Positions 1 through 8,866 of a stretch of 64,000 bases of DNA are shown in pieces. The position numbers and the translations under genes are program-made. This DNA comes from Acidobacteriaceae bacterium. Its GTDB lineage: Bacteria > Acidobacteriota > Terriglobia > Bryobacterales > Bryobacteraceae. Location: NCBI GenBank assembly GCA_019233755.1, contig JAFAMD010000019.1:80867-144866 (forward strand), given 5' to 3'. Within the stretch, counting starts at the first letter, position 1. Each line of letters starts with the position of its first letter. Under the pieces are notes generated by a model. It searched no databases. It saw only the letters and a program-made list of their open reading frames with translations, and was not told where the DNA came from.

Positions 1-1
1 G

Positions 2-361
2 GCGTATTACGTCGGAAGGTACTTCGGAAGGCACAGGCTCGCACCTGTCGTGAGCCCGAAGAAGAGCTGGGAAGGCGCCATTGCATCCGTTGCCGGTTCG
101 GTCATCTTCGGCGTGCTGTATTTGGGCCACTTTGTTCCGCGGCTGCAGTGGTGGGAAGTCGTTGGGATGGCTATGCTCGGAAACATTGCGGGACAGTTCG
201 GAGATCTGGTTGAGTCTGCCATGAAGCGGGGTGCGGGTCTGAAAGACAGCGGCACTATCTTTCCAGGGCATGGCGGCATGCTGGATCGCGTCGACAGCAG
301 TTTGTTTGCACTGCCGGTGGTCTACGTTCTTTATCGTTTGCTTGAAGCCTTCAAGCAATAA
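2..361 (+). CDS. cdsA: Phosphatidate cytidylyltransferase, C-terminal part (5' end outside window)
   Basis: The reading frame is open from base 2 and ends at a TAA at 359-361, so only the last ~119 residues are present. They contain the CDP-alcohol synthase signature SAMKRGAGLKDSG followed by FPGHGGMLDRVDS, which carries the conserved K-D and H-G-G-x-x-D-R-x-D residues of CdsA, plus hydrophobic segments that would span the inner membrane. CdsA makes CDP-diacylglycerol from phosphatidic acid and CTP, the branch-point precursor of bacterial phospholipids. The end of the gene faces the convergent VWA gene with only 16 bases between them. Family assignment is secure because the signature is complete. 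Confidence 0.93.
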   Translation, partial: AYYVGRYFGRHRLAPVVSPKKSWEGAIASVAGSVIFGVLYLGHFVPRLQWWEVVGMAMLGNIAGQFGDLVESAMKRGAGLKDSGTIFPGHGGMLDRVDSSLFALPVVYVLYRLLEAFKQ

Positions 362-377
362 AGCGAGGCTGTTTTGC

Positions 378-1616
378 TTAATGGATCGTCCGCGTTTTGC
401 GATTCATGTAGTCCATCAGCAGGTAATTTCCGAGCGTGTACGGAGTAGTGAAGTAGGCTTTACCCCGGCACATCTCAGTCACTTTCTGGACGAATTGAAC
501 CAGCCCGTAGTCGCTGGCCAGCATAAATGTGTTGATGAGAATGCCGCGCTTCTTGCAGCGCGCGACTTCTTCTAACGTCTGGCTGATGACTAGCGGATCG
601 AGACCGAAGGCGTTCTTATAAATACGTCCGTCATCGAGAGTCAGGGCGGAGGGCTTGCCGTCGGTGATCATGATGATCTGCCGCATGTCCTTCTTTTCCT
701 GAGCCAGAAGCTTCTGCGCCAGAATCAGGCCATCACGCGTATTCGTGTAATACGGACCGACCTGTACTCTGGCGAGCTCGGAGATACGAAGCTCTTCCGC
801 CGAATCATGAAAGAGAACACAGCGCAGCGAATCACCCGGATACTGCGTGCGGATCAGATGAGACAGCGCAAGCGCGACCTTTTTGGCCGGTGTGAAGCGG
901 TCTTCGCCATACAGGATCATGCTATGACTGCAATCGAGCATGAGCACCGTGGCGCATGAACTCTGATACTCCGATTGATGAACGTGGAGGTCAGAGTACT
1001 CGAGATTCAACGGAAGGCTCAGCCCTTCGCGCTGAATGGCAGAGAAAAGAGTGGCGCTTACATCAAGGTTAAGGGTATCGCCGAATTCATAAATTTTCGC
1101 TCCGCCGCTTGCATCAATCCCGGTGGAGAGGTCGCGTGTGTCGTGGGCGCCAAAACTGGACTTGCCGAGCGAACCGAGCAGATCTTTCAGCGTCTTGAAG
1201 CCGAGAAAATCGATTGCCTTGTCGGTAACCTCAAAATGCATCCGAGTTTCGGGGCCGCCTTGCGATCCTGGCGCGGAAGGCGATTCGGGTGGGGGGCCGT
1301 CGGTATTGATGTAGCCCGCCTGCTCGAGCTTTTGCACGAGACGCTCGATGAGCTTTTCACGCTGCTGGGCGGACATCTGCTGCAGCCGTTCCAGCATTTC
1401 CTGCATCTGTTCCTGACTGAATAGCGAGCCGCTTTCGAGCGCGCGTTCGATGGCCTTTTTCAGATCTTCCAGCGTGTGCTGGTTCATCTCCGAGAACTGC
1501 AGGTACGGGTCCTGATAGCCGCTCTGGAGGAGATAGTCGGCCAGGGCGCGGAGCAGATCTTCCATCCCGATCCCGAGATCTTCTTCCGAGTATTTCGAAT
1601 AAGAGATCCGCCGCAT
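378..1616 (-). CDS. VWA-domain protein, partner of the upstream AAA ATPase
   Basis: A 412-residue protein. The first ~120 residues are helical and charged (QEQMQEMLERLQQMSAQQ), followed by a Pro-rich linker and a C-terminal von Willebrand factor A domain. The metal-dependent adhesion site is visible as DCSHS at residues 228-232, with later T and D positions in NTRDGL and ITDGKPS. There is no signal peptide, so it should be cytoplasmic. It starts 18 bases after the AAA ATPase gene and is surely cotranscribed with it. MoxR/VWA and chelatase I/D pairs remodel protein complexes or insert metals; which substrate is used here cannot be read from the sequence. Confidence 0.82.
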   Translation of the reverse strand: MRRISYSKYSEEDLGIGMEDLLRALADYLLQSGYQDPYLQFSEMNQHTLEDLKKAIERALESGSLFSQEQMQEMLERLQQMSAQQREKLIERLVQKLEQAGYINTDGPPPESPSAPGSQGGPETRMHFEVTDKAIDFLGFKTLKDLLGSLGKSSFGAHDTRDLSTGIDASGGAKIYEFGDTLNLDVSATLFSAIQREGLSLPLNLEYSDLHVHQSEYQSSCATVLMLDCSHSMILYGEDRFTPAKKVALALSHLIRTQYPGDSLRCVLFHDSAEELRISELARVQVGPYYTNTRDGLILAQKLLAQEKKDMRQIIMITDGKPSALTLDDGRIYKNAFGLDPLVISQTLEEVARCKKRGILINTFMLASDYGLVQFVQKVTEMCRGKAYFTTPYTLGNYLLMDYMNRKTRTIH

Positions 1617-1634
1617 GCCGAGCTCCTTGACAGT

Positions 1635-3167
1635 TCAGTTGAGGTTCCGGCGTCCGCCGCCGGGGCCGCCCCGGCGGGGATCATAGCCGCGCCGTCCGAG
1701 GTCATCACGGTCGTCCCGGAGCCTCTCGTCACGCGATGAGCGCTCTCCGGCGACGAACGCCAGCTCCTCGTTCCGGCTGATGCGCTTGTGGGCATACAGC
1801 CCTTCAAGGATGAATTCCGCGGCCGAGGCGCGCATAGCATCGCTTTCGCTCTCGCTGAGGCCGAGCTTCTTGGTGTATTGCAGGAGCTCCTGAATACGGC
1901 AGAGATCGCGGAGCATATGTTCGGTCGACATTTCCTCATCGAGCCGCAGGGAGCCGCCCAGCTCGAACCACTGCACGATCTGGCGCAGGTTCACATTCTC
2001 GAAGTACGAGCTGAATACCTTGCCCACGGCGCTGCGGATCAGCTCCCGGGCGACAGCATCTCCACCCTTAAGTTCTCCCTCGTACTCCAGTTCAAGCTTT
2101 CCGGTAATGGATGGGAGCGCCGCGTAGAGATCGAGGATTCGCGGAACAGCGGTCTGCTCCTTTGTCTTCAGGGCCCGTCGCTCGGCATTCGAAACTACAT
2201 TTTCGAGCACCGTAATGGGCAGGCGCTGGGATACGCCCGAACGCTTATCGACCCGCTTGTCCTCACGGGCGAGGAACGCGACTTGTTCAACTACTTCGTG
2301 AATGTAGGGCGGAACCTCAAGCTCGATGGGCGAACGGCGGCGCGTCCATGCTTCCTGCCGCGTGATGGCCATGCCGTGTTCGACCGTAAGCGGATAATGT
2401 GTGCGAATTTCACTGCCGATGCGGTCTTTCAACGGCGTAATGATCTTGCCGCGTGCGGTATAGTCTTCCGGGTTGGCGGTGAAGATCAGCGCCACGTCGA
2501 GCGGGAGACGAACCGGATATCCCTTGATCTGAACATCCCCTTCCTGCATGATGTTGAACAGTCCGACCTGGACCTTACCGGCGAGATCCGGCAGTTCGTT
2601 GATGATGAACAGTCCGCGGTTCGCCCGGGGAACCAGGCCGTAGTGAATTGTCAGCTCGCTCGAGATGTCCTGGGCGGTGCGGGCAGCCTTGATCGGGTCG
2701 ATATCGCCGATCATGTCAGCGATTGTGACGTCCGGTGTAGCGAGCTTTTCGATGTAGCGGTCGTCGGCAGAGATCCACGCAATCGGAGTCTCGTCTCCAA
2801 GCGCGGCCACCTTGTCGCGGCACTGCCTGCAGATTGGCCGCAGCGGATGATCGCGAATCTCACAGCCGGCGATGTAGGCCATCTGCGGATCAAGCAGGCC
2901 GGTGAGCAGGCGAGCGATGCGCGTTTTGGCTTGGCCGCGCAGGCCCAAGAGGATGAAATTGTGACGCGAAAGGATCGCGTTCACCACCTGAGGAACGACT
3001 GTGTCCTCGTATCCCAGCACCCCGGGAAAGAGGTTTTCGCCGCGGTCGAGCTTGCAGATGAGATTGGTTCTGAGCTCTTCTTTCAGAGTTCGATCAGGAT
3101 GAAGGCGTTCGGAAAAACGACTGGCGCGAAGCGCGCCCAGGGTGCGTGGCAAGTCGGAATGAATCAT
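1635..3167 (-). CDS. AAA ATPase related to MoxR / magnesium chelatase subunit I
   Basis: 510 residues. A P-loop is seen at residues 75-82 (GLRGQAKT), an atypical form with A in place of the usual final G. The expected Walker B region reads GLFIINEL (about 185-192), with N where D normally precedes the E. Conserved chelatase-I blocks follow (FTANPEDYTARGKIITPLKDRIG, here split over residues ~240-262). Between the motifs lies a small Cys cluster, C102, C113 and C116. The C-terminus is Arg/Gly-rich and probably disordered. It is the first gene of a two-gene operon with a VWA protein. The altered Walker residues leave open whether ATP is hydrolysed normally. Confidence 0.8.
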   Translation of the reverse strand: MIHSDLPRTLGALRASRFSERLHPDRTLKEELRTNLICKLDRGENLFPGVLGYEDTVVPQVVNAILSRHNFILLGLRGQAKTRIARLLTGLLDPQMAYIAGCEIRDHPLRPICRQCRDKVAALGDETPIAWISADDRYIEKLATPDVTIADMIGDIDPIKAARTAQDISSELTIHYGLVPRANRGLFIINELPDLAGKVQVGLFNIMQEGDVQIKGYPVRLPLDVALIFTANPEDYTARGKIITPLKDRIGSEIRTHYPLTVEHGMAITRQEAWTRRRSPIELEVPPYIHEVVEQVAFLAREDKRVDKRSGVSQRLPITVLENVVSNAERRALKTKEQTAVPRILDLYAALPSITGKLELEYEGELKGGDAVARELIRSAVGKVFSSYFENVNLRQIVQWFELGGSLRLDEEMSTEHMLRDLCRIQELLQYTKKLGLSESESDAMRASAAEFILEGLYAHKRISRNEELAFVAGERSSRDERLRDDRDDLGRRGYDPRRGGPGGGRRNLN

Positions 3168-3263
3168 CAGAAGACTCGCTGGCTACTGTCACAGACAAGT
3201 CTAGCAGTGCGGAGGCGAGCGCCGTTTTGCGTCCTTCTCACGCGTTACAATGCGCTCACTCAC

Positions 3264-4166
3264 GTGAAACTTATTCTTGGCGAACCGGAAGTAGAGAGAT
3301 TTCTCTCTTGGGAAGAGCTGCTGCCGGCGATGGAAAACGCGCTGCGCGAGCTTTCGGCAGGACACGTGGTGCAACCGGTGCGCTCCGTCCTGGCGGTTCC
3401 CGAGCAGCCTGGGTGGTTCGGGCTCATGCCGTGTATTTACCGCGAGGTAATGGGAGCGAAGCTCGTAACGGTATTTCCGCAGAATGCGGAACACGGGCTG
3501 CCCACCCATCAGGCGAGCATTCATTTGTTCAGCCGCAAAACGGGCGAGCTGCTTTGCATTATGGACGGACGGTTAATCACGGCCCGGCGCACGGCGGCTG
3601 TCTCAGCGCTTGCGACGCGCGCGCTCTCACGACCGGATGCAAGGATTCTTGCGATTTTCGGCAGCGGCGTTCAGGCGAGGACGCATCTGCACGCATTGAG
3701 AATGGTCCGCAAGTTCGAGGAGGTTCGTGTCTGGAGCCGCAATCGGGAGCACGCGCTGCGGTTTGCGGCGGAAACGCATACCCGCGTAATGAGCGCGGAG
3801 GAAGCCGCTAAGGGAGCGGATGTTGTGGTAACGGTGACTCATGCGAGCGAGCCTGTTCTGCATGGCGCCTGGTTGAAAGAAGGTGTATATGTTAACGCGG
3901 TGGGCGCGGTAGGACCGGTTGCACGGGAGCTCGATGATGATGTGATGCGCGGAGCGGCAGTGGTGGTGGAATCGCGCGAAGCCGCTGAACTTGAATCGGC
4001 CGAGATCGTGCAGTCGGGTGTTCCCATTTACTCCGAGCTTGGCGAGATTCTCGCCGGATCGAAACCGAAGCCCCAGGCGAGCAAGACCGTTTTTAAATCA
4101 CTTGGTGTGGCGGTAGAAGATGTTGCAGCAGCCTATCTGGTGTATGAAAAGGCGAAGCGAATTTGA
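3264..4166 (+). CDS. Ornithine cyclodeaminase / mu-crystallin family protein
   Basis: The GTG at 3264 gives a 300-residue protein beginning MKLILGEPEVERFLSWEEL, the usual start of this family; the frame is open much further upstream only because it overlaps the AAA ATPase gene in antisense. A Rossmann NAD(P) motif is seen as ILAIFGSGVQARTHL, preceded by the family arginine-rich segment RLITARRTAAVSALATRAL and followed by GADVVVTVT. Members convert ornithine to proline or act as imino acid/ketimine reductases or alanine dehydrogenases; the exact substrate is not decidable here. It is divergent from the AAA/VWA operon with 96 bases between, where a TACAAT element (3246-3251) could be the -10 box. 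Confidence 0.85.
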   Translation: MKLILGEPEVERFLSWEELLPAMENALRELSAGHVVQPVRSVLAVPEQPGWFGLMPCIYREVMGAKLVTVFPQNAEHGLPTHQASIHLFSRKTGELLCIMDGRLITARRTAAVSALATRALSRPDARILAIFGSGVQARTHLHALRMVRKFEEVRVWSRNREHALRFAAETHTRVMSAEEAAKGADVVVTVTHASEPVLHGAWLKEGVYVNAVGAVGPVARELDDDVMRGAAVVVESREAAELESAEIVQSGVPIYSELGEILAGSKPKPQASKTVFKSLGVAVEDVAAAYLVYEKAKRI

Positions 4167-4243
4167 GAATTTAAGTGGGTCCGTTTTCTATCTTCTCGCC
4201 CCGGCTCTATTAGCAGTACACTGTTTCCGAAGAGAGGTGAGGT

Positions 4244-4432
4244 ATGGATAAGCCTCGTCATCCTAACGTAATTCGGACGTGGACTGTACGGCATCCTGTG
4301 CGGGGCGTGCCTCCGGTCAAGAATGAGGGTGGCAATCGCGGGCCGGTACGCGGACTTCCACAGCCGCCGCGGCAGCAGCAGCCTCCAAAAGACAAAACCA
4401 CCTCAGATAAGAGCACCGGAAAGCCGACATGA
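4244..4432 (+). CDS. Small proline/basic-rich protein coupled to efp
   Basis: A 62-residue, strongly basic and proline-rich protein starting MDKPRHPNVIRTWTVRHPVRG and ending in a low-complexity Q/P/K/T tail. An AGAGAGGTGAGG purine run lies directly before the ATG. Its TGA stop overlaps the ATG of efp in an ATGA arrangement, which suggests translational coupling. No domain is recognised. The N-terminal half looks more structured and conserved-like than the tail. Function unknown; the coupling suggests that it is a real gene rather than leader noise. Confidence 0.6.
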   Translation: MDKPRHPNVIRTWTVRHPVRGVPPVKNEGGNRGPVRGLPQPPRQQQPPKDKTTSDKSTGKPT

Positions 4433-5001
4433 TCACTGCGTCGCAGATTCGTGCCGGCATGGCTATCCGTTATCAGGATCAATCTTACAAAGTAATTGCC
4501 GCCGACTACCATCCCGGGCAAGGAAAGATGGGAGGCGTTAATCATCTACGCCTGCGAAATCTTTCTACCGGCACTTTCTGGGAGCACAGCCTGCGCGCCG
4601 ACCTGAAGATCGAAGAACTTCTGACGGAACGCCGGGCGCTCGAGTTTCTTTACCGCGACGGCGACACCTGCTTCTTCATGGATCCACAATCATACGATCA
4701 GATAGAAGTTCCTTCGGCGGTGATTGGAGAACAGGTTAAGTTTCTGGAGCCATCCATGCAACTGCCGGTGGATTTTGTAGAAGGACGAGCGATCAGCGTC
4801 GTGTTCCCCGACTTTATAGAGACCAGGATCGCGGACACTGCCCCTCCGCTGCATGGTCAGGCGGATAGTGCATGGAAATCCGCCCGCCTGAGCAACGATG
4901 TCGAGATTATGGTGCCGCCGTTTGTAAAGACCGGCGATATTATCCGGTTGAACCTGACGGATTTGAAATACATGGACCGCGCGAAAGCAAAGACAAGCTA
5001 G
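4429..5001 (+). CDS. efp: Elongation factor P with non-canonical modification loop
   Basis: 190 residues with the three-domain EF-P plan: an N-terminal KOW-like domain (residues 1-65), an OB domain and a C-terminal OB domain ending NDVEIMVPPFVKTGDIIRLN. EF-P enters the ribosomal E site and relieves stalling at polyproline. The loop that is normally PGKGQAF, with the modified Lys at its tip, reads PGQGKMGG here (residues 29-36). The modified position is therefore Q31, with a lysine two residues later at K33. The conserved LRNLSTGTFWEHS core follows. The gene overlaps the stop of the small upstream ORF by 4 bases. No epmA/B, deoxyhypusine-like or earP gene is in the window. Confidence 0.92.
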   Translation: MITASQIRAGMAIRYQDQSYKVIAADYHPGQGKMGGVNHLRLRNLSTGTFWEHSLRADLKIEELLTERRALEFLYRDGDTCFFMDPQSYDQIEVPSAVIGEQVKFLEPSMQLPVDFVEGRAISVVFPDFIETRIADTAPPLHGQADSAWKSARLSNDVEIMVPPFVKTGDIIRLNLTDLKYMDRAKAKTS

Positions 5002-5153
5002 TGATCTCTTAGCGCTAGCTTCTCTAATCGTGACTTCAAAGCCGGCACCTACTGCGGCGTCAAGCGTTAGTCAGTGGCGAGTAAGAGTGGGAAGGCCGTA
5101 CTGATGACGGCGTATGCAGAAACTGGCATGCTCAAGACAAAGTAGCTGCAAGT

Positions 5154-5450
5154 GTGTTACTTAGTAAAGGAATGGCCAGAATACCTGCAGGACCAAGCAG
5201 AGAAATCCTCGAAGCGGCGCTACAGGGTCTCGAAGCGCAAAGACATAAATTAGACGAACAAATAGCTGGAGTGCGGGCTATCTTGGGACACGCCGCTAGA
5301 ACAAATCCCAAGCGCAGTAATTCCGCCACGAGCGCAGTTGCTTCCGCTGTAGCGCCTCGCAAAAAGCGCGTTCTGAGCGCTGAGGCTCGCAAACGGATCG
5401 CGGCCGCCCAGAAAAAGCGATGGGCTGCCGTTCGAAAAGGGCGACGATAG
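5154..5450 (+). CDS. Small basic protein with Lys/Arg-rich C-terminal tail
   Basis: Up to 98 residues from a GTG at 5154; an in-frame ATG at 5172 (MARIPAGPSREILEAAL) is an alternative start. The N-terminal half is predicted helical (EILEAALQGLEAQRHKLDEQ). The C-terminal half is highly basic with KRVLSAEARKRIAAAQKKRW. Such helical plus AAAQKKRW tails are seen in small, probably nucleic-acid-binding proteins of acidobacteria, but this is recollection and not a search result. It ends immediately before the next gene (TAG at 5448-5450, next start 5458), so the two are probably cotranscribed. Confidence 0.62.
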   Translation: MLLSKGMARIPAGPSREILEAALQGLEAQRHKLDEQIAGVRAILGHAARTNPKRSNSATSAVASAVAPRKKRVLSAEARKRIAAAQKKRWAAVRKGRR

Positions 5451-5457
5451 GAGCCTG

Positions 5458-6474
5458 GTGGAACTGCCGTCGCTCGAGTCTCTGACGCGTGCGACCGAAA
5501 TAGTTGGCGCCGCAATGCGGCCCACAGCCGAATACACATGGCCGCTCTTGAATGCGCGGGCAGGGGTCGAGGTTTGGGTTAAGCACGAGAATCACTCGCT
5601 GGTTGGGGCGTTTAAGATTCGCGGCGCGCTGGTTTACATGCATTGGCTGGCACAAACCCAGCCGGATGCGGGCGGAGTTGTCACCGCGACACGCGGCAAT
5701 TATGGCCAAGCCATCGCGTTTGCGGCAAACCGCTACGGTCTAAAGGCCGTTATCGTCGTACCGTTCGGGAATAGCCGCGAGAAGAATCGTGCCATGCGAG
5801 CGCTGGGCGCGGAACTCATCGAGCACGGTGACGACTTTCAGGCGGCAAGTGATTTTGCAGACCATTTGGCCCCGGAGCGTGGTTATCATCGCGCGCCCTC
5901 TTTTCACGAATTACTCGTGCGTGGAACGGGAACTTATGCTCTGGAGTTCTTGCGCAATACTCCCGAACTGGATACAGTTTACGTGCCGATTGGGCTCGGA
6001 TCGTCGATTTGCGGCATGATGGCGGCTCGCGCCGCACTCCATCTTAAGACGCGTATCGTCGGTGTGGTGGCAGCGGGATCGCCCGCCTACAGCATTTCAT
6101 TTCAAGAAAGAAAGCCGGTTAGCCATCCTTCGGAAACGCTGTTCGCGGACGGGCTGGCCTGCCGGGTGCCACATCCGCAAGCACTGCGGCTGATTCTGAA
6201 CGGCGTGGAACGCATTGTGCAAGTGACCGACGACGAAATCGCGGCCGCCATGCTCGCACTATTCGAAGATACGCATAATGTCGCGGAAGGCGCGGGTGCG
6301 GCTGCGTTCGCCGGACTCATGCAGGAGCGCGAGAGGTTGCGCGGCAAGCGCGCGGGAATTGTCCTGAGTGGAGGAAATGTCGACAGCGATGTGTTTGCCT
6401 CCGTGCTGACGAAGGAAGCGGCAAGGCGAACAGCGGCGACCGGATTTGACCGCAAGGACCGGAGCGTTTTCTGA
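5458..6474 (+). CDS. Threonine dehydratase-like PLP enzyme (fold type II)
   Basis: 338 residues from a GTG at 5458 with a GGAG box a few bases upstream. The PLP lysine is K53 in the motif GAFKIRG. The Asn/Gly segment TRGNYGQAIAFAA matches the substrate loop of serine/threonine dehydratases, and GLGSSICGMMAAR is the phosphate-binding glycine segment. There is no C-terminal ACT domain, so it resembles the catabolic or short L-threonine/hydroxyectoine-type dehydratases rather than IlvA. Probable reaction is deamination of a hydroxy amino acid to a keto acid; the substrate is uncertain. Confidence 0.85.
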   Translation: MELPSLESLTRATEIVGAAMRPTAEYTWPLLNARAGVEVWVKHENHSLVGAFKIRGALVYMHWLAQTQPDAGGVVTATRGNYGQAIAFAANRYGLKAVIVVPFGNSREKNRAMRALGAELIEHGDDFQAASDFADHLAPERGYHRAPSFHELLVRGTGTYALEFLRNTPELDTVYVPIGLGSSICGMMAARAALHLKTRIVGVVAAGSPAYSISFQERKPVSHPSETLFADGLACRVPHPQALRLILNGVERIVQVTDDEIAAAMLALFEDTHNVAEGAGAAAFAGLMQERERLRGKRAGIVLSGGNVDSDVFASVLTKEAARRTAATGFDRKDRSVF

Positions 6475-6520
6475 CCCATTATTCGCGAACATATTGGTAG
6501 CGATCGCGTGTTCGCTGAAT

Positions 6521-7192
6521 ATGACTAGAAGTTTCGAAACGACGGGTAATCTCTTCGACGAGCTGCCGCACGACGACGCACCGAAGCAGCCGCTTGCTCC
6601 AGGTGCGGTTATTCTCCGTGGCTTTGCCGCACGCGATGCAATGACACTCTGGGACTCGCTGCAGTACATCGTCGCCGCGGCACCCTGGCGTCACATGACC
6701 ACCCCGGGCGGCTTTCGTATGTCTGTAGCGATGACCAATTGCGGTGCGGCGGGCTGGATCAGCGATGAGAGCGGGTATCGGTACGGTCCGGTTGATCCCA
6801 TCACGGGCATGCACTGGCCGGCCATCCCAGATTCTTTCTTGGGTGTTGCAGCGCGGGCTGCGGCCGAAGCCGGATACGATGGGTTTGAGCCGGATGCCTG
6901 CCTAATCAATCGCTATGAGCCGGGTGCACGGCTGACTCTACATCAGGATAGGAATGAACGGGATTTCCGGCAGCCAATTGTTTCCGTTTCGCTTGGATTG
7001 CCGGCAGTCTTTCTCTTCGGAAGTAACACACGAAAGGACCGGCCACGCCGGATTCGGCTGGAAAGCGGCGATATTGTGGTTTGGGGCGGACCCTCCCGGC
7101 TGGCCTTTCATGGCGTTGCACCGCTGGCCGATGGCGATGACCCGCTCACCGGGCGCTGCCGCATCAATCTGACGTTTCGGAAGGCTCTCTAG
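6521..7192 (+). CDS. alkB: AlkB-type Fe(II)/2-oxoglutarate dioxygenase (DNA dealkylation repair)
   Basis: The ATG at 6521 gives 223 residues, close to the 216 of E. coli AlkB; the frame is open further upstream (6446) but that would overlap the preceding gene. The iron ligands are H141 and D143 (LTLHQDRNE) and H197 (AFHGVAPL). The 2-oxoglutarate-binding arginines are in GRCRINLTFR (R214 and R220). MSVAMTNCGAAGW and ACLINRYEPGARL also match the family closely. The enzyme removes 1-methyladenine and 3-methylcytosine by oxidative demethylation. It lies 46 bases downstream of the dehydratase gene, with no obvious terminator between. Confidence 0.94.
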   Translation: MTRSFETTGNLFDELPHDDAPKQPLAPGAVILRGFAARDAMTLWDSLQYIVAAAPWRHMTTPGGFRMSVAMTNCGAAGWISDESGYRYGPVDPITGMHWPAIPDSFLGVAARAAAEAGYDGFEPDACLINRYEPGARLTLHQDRNERDFRQPIVSVSLGLPAVFLFGSNTRKDRPRRIRLESGDIVVWGGPSRLAFHGVAPLADGDDPLTGRCRINLTFRKAL

Positions 7193-7234
7193 CCTTCTTG
7201 AGTCTTCGGTCCGCTGAGAAGCGCGACCTCATCA

Positions 7235-8866
7235 TCAGTTCCGTTGTCGCGGCAGCACATCTACTTTCGCCGGAATTTCGATTTGCGAGGGAACGGTGAT
7301 GGACTGGCCCCGGACGAGATAGGGCTTCATGACGTCGGGGTTCTGATAGGCGAGATCCGTGCCATCATCGATGGCGAGCAGGGTGTAACGGCCAGGTGGG
7401 ATATCGGAAAGAGTAAACGTGCCGTCGCTGTCGCTTTGATCACGGCGAATCAGCGCGATTTGCGCGGGATCTTGCGGAAGCAGCAGAACCATTACGGCGG
7501 GCATTGGCTTGCCGTCTCTTACCGCGATGCCATCGAGTTTAGGAAGCGCAACGGACGCAGCAAGGACTGCGAGCTGGAGCGAAGTCCCCGCTGGGATATC
7601 GATGACATCACCTGAATTGGTGCGGCCTTTCGTAGAGATGGATTTAACGTAGAAGCCAGGTGCGTTAAACAGGACGAATTCGTAACGGCCAGGCGCAGGC
7701 GGCGGGCTCTCGCACGAAAACGAACCGTCGGGTTGAACGGGACAGTTTAAAGTGTCCCGATAATTCGAAAGTTGAAGGGATGCGCCTTTGACCGGTTGGC
7801 CGGCAGACTCGAACGTTATCTGGCCGGAGATCGTGGCATCAGGCCTGTTTGGGAAGCTGATCACGGAGCCGGTGGAGAGGTCGACGCTCTGTCGAACGGT
7901 GCGCGGTGGATTTCCTTCTGTAAAACGCTGGAGTTGTACATCATAGTGGCCCGGCGCGATGGCGTTCAGTTCGTAACCATCGGGGCCACCCACCAACGGA
8001 GCACCTGTGTAGATTTGAAAACCGCCGGGACCTTTGACAATAGCTAGTGCTCCCACTCCGATGCCGGGTTGCGCGTCGAATCCAGTTACGCGCGCGTGAA
8101 CAGCGGGTACAGCACGAACACTGATCTGCGCGGTTACGGAAGCGCCTTCGCCGAGTGTGATGAGCTGGGCCGCCGACGGGTCTGTGGTGTCGCCGTAATA
8201 AGTAATGGGATACGCAACGTCGAGACCGGAGGGAGGTTCGATGACCTGCGCGGCGTTTTGGCCACCGCCTGTATAAACTGTGACCGGAGATTGCGCGTAC
8301 CAAGGATGAGCTGTGACTGCGATGAAATACGTGCCGGGCGCCAGATGTGCAAAATGGAACGCACCGGAGTTAGACGTGCTCGTGGAACCGGACTGAATCA
8401 CCTCAGGAGCACCGTTTGAGATCGCCTTCCGGAGCAACTGTACCTGTGCAGACGAGACGGGCTCTCCTTCTTCGTCGAGCACTGTACCCGAAATGCGAGC
8501 GAATGCCTGAAGCGGGAACACGATGTTTTCGGAATCGAGGCCGGGTCCGATCGCGATGGCAGTAGAGAATTGCTCATGCTGCTGATAGAGCTGAATTGGT
8601 CCGCTGCGCCGCTGGGCACCAAGGGAGTACTTGCCACGGGGCAGATTGGTAAAGAGAAAGCGGCCGTCTGCGCCAGTAACGGCGGCCAGCGGTTGGGCGC
8701 GATGCTCAACCGGGGCGATGCCAACCAGGACGTTATTGAGCGGGCGATTGGTTGCGTGCTCGAGTACAGTGCCGCTGATGGTATATGTTGCGGGCGCTTG
8801 CTGAAAGGCGGCCGCGAAAACCGGGGCCAGAAACCAGGCCGGCAGCGCCTTCAATAGCGGGCACAT
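7235..8866 (-). CDS. Secreted carboxypeptidase-regulatory-like domain protein (second of a pair)
   Basis: 543 residues. A signal peptide (MCPLLKALPAWFLAPVFAAA) is followed by repeated beta-sandwich modules of the CarboxypepD_reg/Cna-B type: YTISGTVLEHATNRPLNNVL, then ARISGTVLDEEGEPVSSAQV, then further modules including DGTFTLSDIPPGRYTLLAID near the C-terminus. No enzymatic motif is visible, so an extracellular or periplasmic structural/binding role is likely. Its ATG overlaps the stop of the upstream sister gene as TGATG, indicating translational coupling. The two proteins share architecture and probably arose by duplication. Confidence 0.78.
   Translation of the reverse strand: MCPLLKALPAWFLAPVFAAAFQQAPATYTISGTVLEHATNRPLNNVLVGIAPVEHRAQPLAAVTGADGRFLFTNLPRGKYSLGAQRRSGPIQLYQQHEQFSTAIAIGPGLDSENIVFPLQAFARISGTVLDEEGEPVSSAQVQLLRKAISNGAPEVIQSGSTSTSNSGAFHFAHLAPGTYFIAVTAHPWYAQSPVTVYTGGGQNAAQVIEPPSGLDVAYPITYYGDTTDPSAAQLITLGEGASVTAQISVRAVPAVHARVTGFDAQPGIGVGALAIVKGPGGFQIYTGAPLVGGPDGYELNAIAPGHYDVQLQRFTEGNPPRTVRQSVDLSTGSVISFPNRPDATISGQITFESAGQPVKGASLQLSNYRDTLNCPVQPDGSFSCESPPPAPGRYEFVLFNAPGFYVKSISTKGRTNSGDVIDIPAGTSLQLAVLAASVALPKLDGIAVRDGKPMPAVMVLLLPQDPAQIALIRRDQSDSDGTFTLSDIPPGRYTLLAIDDGTDLAYQNPDVMKPYLVRGQSITVPSQIEIPAKVDVLPRQRN

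Noticed and set aside
1788..3263. Long plus-strand frame over the AAA ATPase gene, continuous with the cyclodeaminase
   Set aside because: It is the antisense shadow of the ATPase gene; only the part from 3264 has family homology.
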